A stretch of DNA of 64,000 nt from positions 248,001 through 312,000 of the forward strand of contig DBTQ01000027.1 of NCBI GenBank assembly GCA_002307135.1, in the 5' to 3' direction. The stretch comes from Bacteroidetes bacterium UBA1312 (GTDB lineage: Bacteria; Bacteroidota; Bacteroidia; Chitinophagales; Chitinophagaceae). The notes beneath the pieces were generated by a model. It ran no database searches and was not told the origin of the DNA. It saw only the letters and a list, made by a program, of their open reading frames with translations. Positions 62,770 through 64,000 of this stretch are shown here, piece by piece (within the stretch, counting starts at the first letter, position 1; every line of letters begins with the position of its first letter). The position numbers and the translations under genes were made by a program.

Positions 62770-64000
62770 TTATCCGTATGGATTTGCGGAGCTGGCTTTG
62801 CGCAAAGAAGTGATTTCATTGTTGGTTTTATCCCACTCGTTGTAATAGATGGATGCCTTTACGCCTTTCTTCATATCCGCTGAAAATGTTTGCAGTGCGG
62901 CTAACGTTGTCGCATCAAAACCAACGGAAGCTGTGCCACTGTTGTTGCTGTGGTAAGTAGTAGCCATTCTGCCCGCCATTGCAGCACTGCTGTACATTCT
63001 GTTGAATTGTATGTTTTCAGTCGCTTGCGCATAATTGAGTGGCGCACTGTTTTGGTAGAGCCAGGGAGCTTGTATCCTTTTACCCCCGTTGTACATGCTG
63101 CTGTTAATGAGTGCATGAGCCAGCTCCGGATTGTTCGCTACCGTGTCCCTCGATATAATGCCTTCGCCGCCTTCCATATTGCCCACGATTTTACCCGTAA
63201 CGCTATCGACCAGGTTAATGCCCCCTTCGCTGTGCCTTGCACCTTGCGGGATACCGCCGTTACCTAAGGGCATACGTCCGTATTCATATTTCGGGGCTTC
63301 CTCTCCGACAATCATCGCCATAGCTGCGGCATTGGCGGCAATATCAATGGCTGCGATGGCTGCGGCTGCAACGGGCATACCGCCCCAATCAGCCCAAGCT
63401 TTGGAAATAGATAAGGCCAAGTTGATCGCACCCTGTACCAATGCCATTGCTTTATTGCGGTTGAACTCTTTTACTTTAAGGTCATGTTCTCTTTTGGCTT
63501 TTTCATCATCCAGTTTTTCAATTTCCTTGTTGTAATGTGCCTGGCTGATTTTCTTGGCATCGAGCTGCTTTTGCAGGTTCTCTTTTTTCTTTTGGTTAAG
63601 GGCGTTGTCTTCCTCCAGTTGCGCACGGTCTTTGGTAGATGCTGCACTCAAAAAGGTGTTTAAGATGTTGGCCATGCCCTGGGCAATGCCGAGATAATTG
63701 TTGATTTTGCTTAACGTATAATCTTTGTCCAGTTTGGCCAGCTCTTTGTTCAGCTCTGTTTGTTTGAGCTTATAAAGCGCACTTGTTTTATCCAGGGCTT
63801 TGCTTTCCAGTTCAAACTTGGTTTGCAGCAATACTTTTTTTGCTTCCAGTTCTAAGTCGCTGCCTTTTTTAGCAATGGCAACATTTAATTCGGCTGTGGA
63901 TAGTTTAGTGGTATCGCTGATCTCATCGCTTTTGCTCTTTTGTTGTACACGGCGTTTACTCGCTCCTTCTTTGAATTTTTCAGCGTCGGTTTCTGCTTTC
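62770..64000 (-). CDS. Tape-measure-like tail protein, C-terminal part (5' end cut by window)
   Basis: The frame is open to the window edge, so the protein begins beyond it. What is seen (410 codons) is helical and Lys/Gln/Glu-rich coiled-coil for about 170 residues, then a hydrophobic segment (AIAAIDIAANAAAMAMIVGE), then a Gly-rich C-terminus (GRMPLGNGGIPQG) of tail proteins that span the tail tube. TTG codons such as 63831 are internal, not starts. Likely determines tail length. Confidence 0.65.
   Translation of the reverse strand, partial: KAETDAEKFKEGASKRRVQQKSKSDEISDTTKLSTAELNVAIAKKGSDLELEAKKVLLQTKFELESKALDKTSALYKLKQTELNKELAKLDKDYTLSKINNYLGIAQGMANILNTFLSAASTKDRAQLEEDNALNQKKKENLQKQLDAKKISQAHYNKEIEKLDDEKAKREHDLKVKEFNRNKAMALVQGAINLALSISKAWADWGGMPVAAAAIAAIDIAANAAAMAMIVGEEAPKYEYGRMPLGNGGIPQGARHSEGGINLVDSVTGKIVGNMEGGEGIISRDTVANNPELAHALINSSMYNGGKRIQAPWLYQNSAPLNYAQATENIQFNRMYSSAAMAGRMATTYHSNNSGTASVGFDATTLAALQTFSADMKKGVKASIYYNEWDKTNNEITSLRKASSANPYG

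Larger units (their letters stand above)
47207..64000. mobile_element. Integrated prophage or related element at tRNA-Glu (right end outside window)
   Basis: From the tRNA-Glu gene: tyrosine integrase, then minus-strand replication/regulatory and structural genes including terminase large subunit, portal-like protein, DUF6712-like protein and a tape-measure-like protein cut by the window end. No capsid protein, lysin or holin was recognised in the part seen. attL should lie in the 3' part of the tRNA gene; the matching attR copy is outside the window. Confidence 0.82.

Overview
The window looks like chromosome of a Bacteroidota bacterium, most likely from the Chitinophagaceae or a close relative (the family is an inference). 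Direct signs are two secreted proteases with type IX secretion (T9SS) C-terminal sorting domains, several Bacteroidota-type promoters (TTG-N19-TAnnTTTG upstream of a tRNA gene), few Shine-Dalgarno sites, an 'alternative GlmU' next to tpiA, and a split three-gene pnt operon.

Positions 1-9400 hold ordinary genes: the end of paaZ, a lipoprotein, an M1 peptidase, parE, hemN, a flippase-like protein and a small membrane protein. Positions 9487-11694 are an AT-rich restriction-modification insert, a C5-cytosine methyltransferase with an NgoPII-type endonuclease, abutting a decapitated remnant gene. Positions 11857-18412 hold sugar-nucleotide genes (DegT aminotransferase, rfbC), a nitroreductase, a GNAT-like protein, a VWA-like membrane protein and an XRE regulator.

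Positions 18634-19982 are the most interesting locus: a compact AT-rich operon of an ADP-ribosyltransferase-like protein, a small protein and a SecB-like chaperone, preceded by a perfect inverted repeat and closed by a terminator. Its architecture is that of a toxin-antitoxin-chaperone (TAC) system and resembles the phage-defence system CmdTAC.

Positions 20270-27782 hold ispD, rpsT, an Fe-S membrane oxidoreductase pair, an ArsC-like reductase, and a minus-strand operon of lipoprotein, membrane protein, histidine kinase and response regulator. Divergent from that operon, 28282-32714 is an accessory cluster: two RhiA-like paralogues, a phage-tail-collar-like protein, a protein with a possible Cys/His zinc motif, and a papain-like protein. 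None has a signal peptide.

Positions 32809-47142 return to core genes: an S8 protease, a CorC-like protein, nbaC, rfaD, lipoproteins, pntAa/pntAb/pntB, a TlpA-like thioredoxin, rpmE2, alternative glmU and tpiA. A tRNA-Glu gene at 47207-47278 is followed at once by a tyrosine integrase, and from there to the window end lies a prophage or related element. Its minus-strand genes encode a tape-measure-like protein (cut by the window end), portal, DUF6712-like and tail proteins, a PLD-like protein, terminase, a J-domain protein, RadC and an N6-methylase-like protein. The second attachment site is outside the window.
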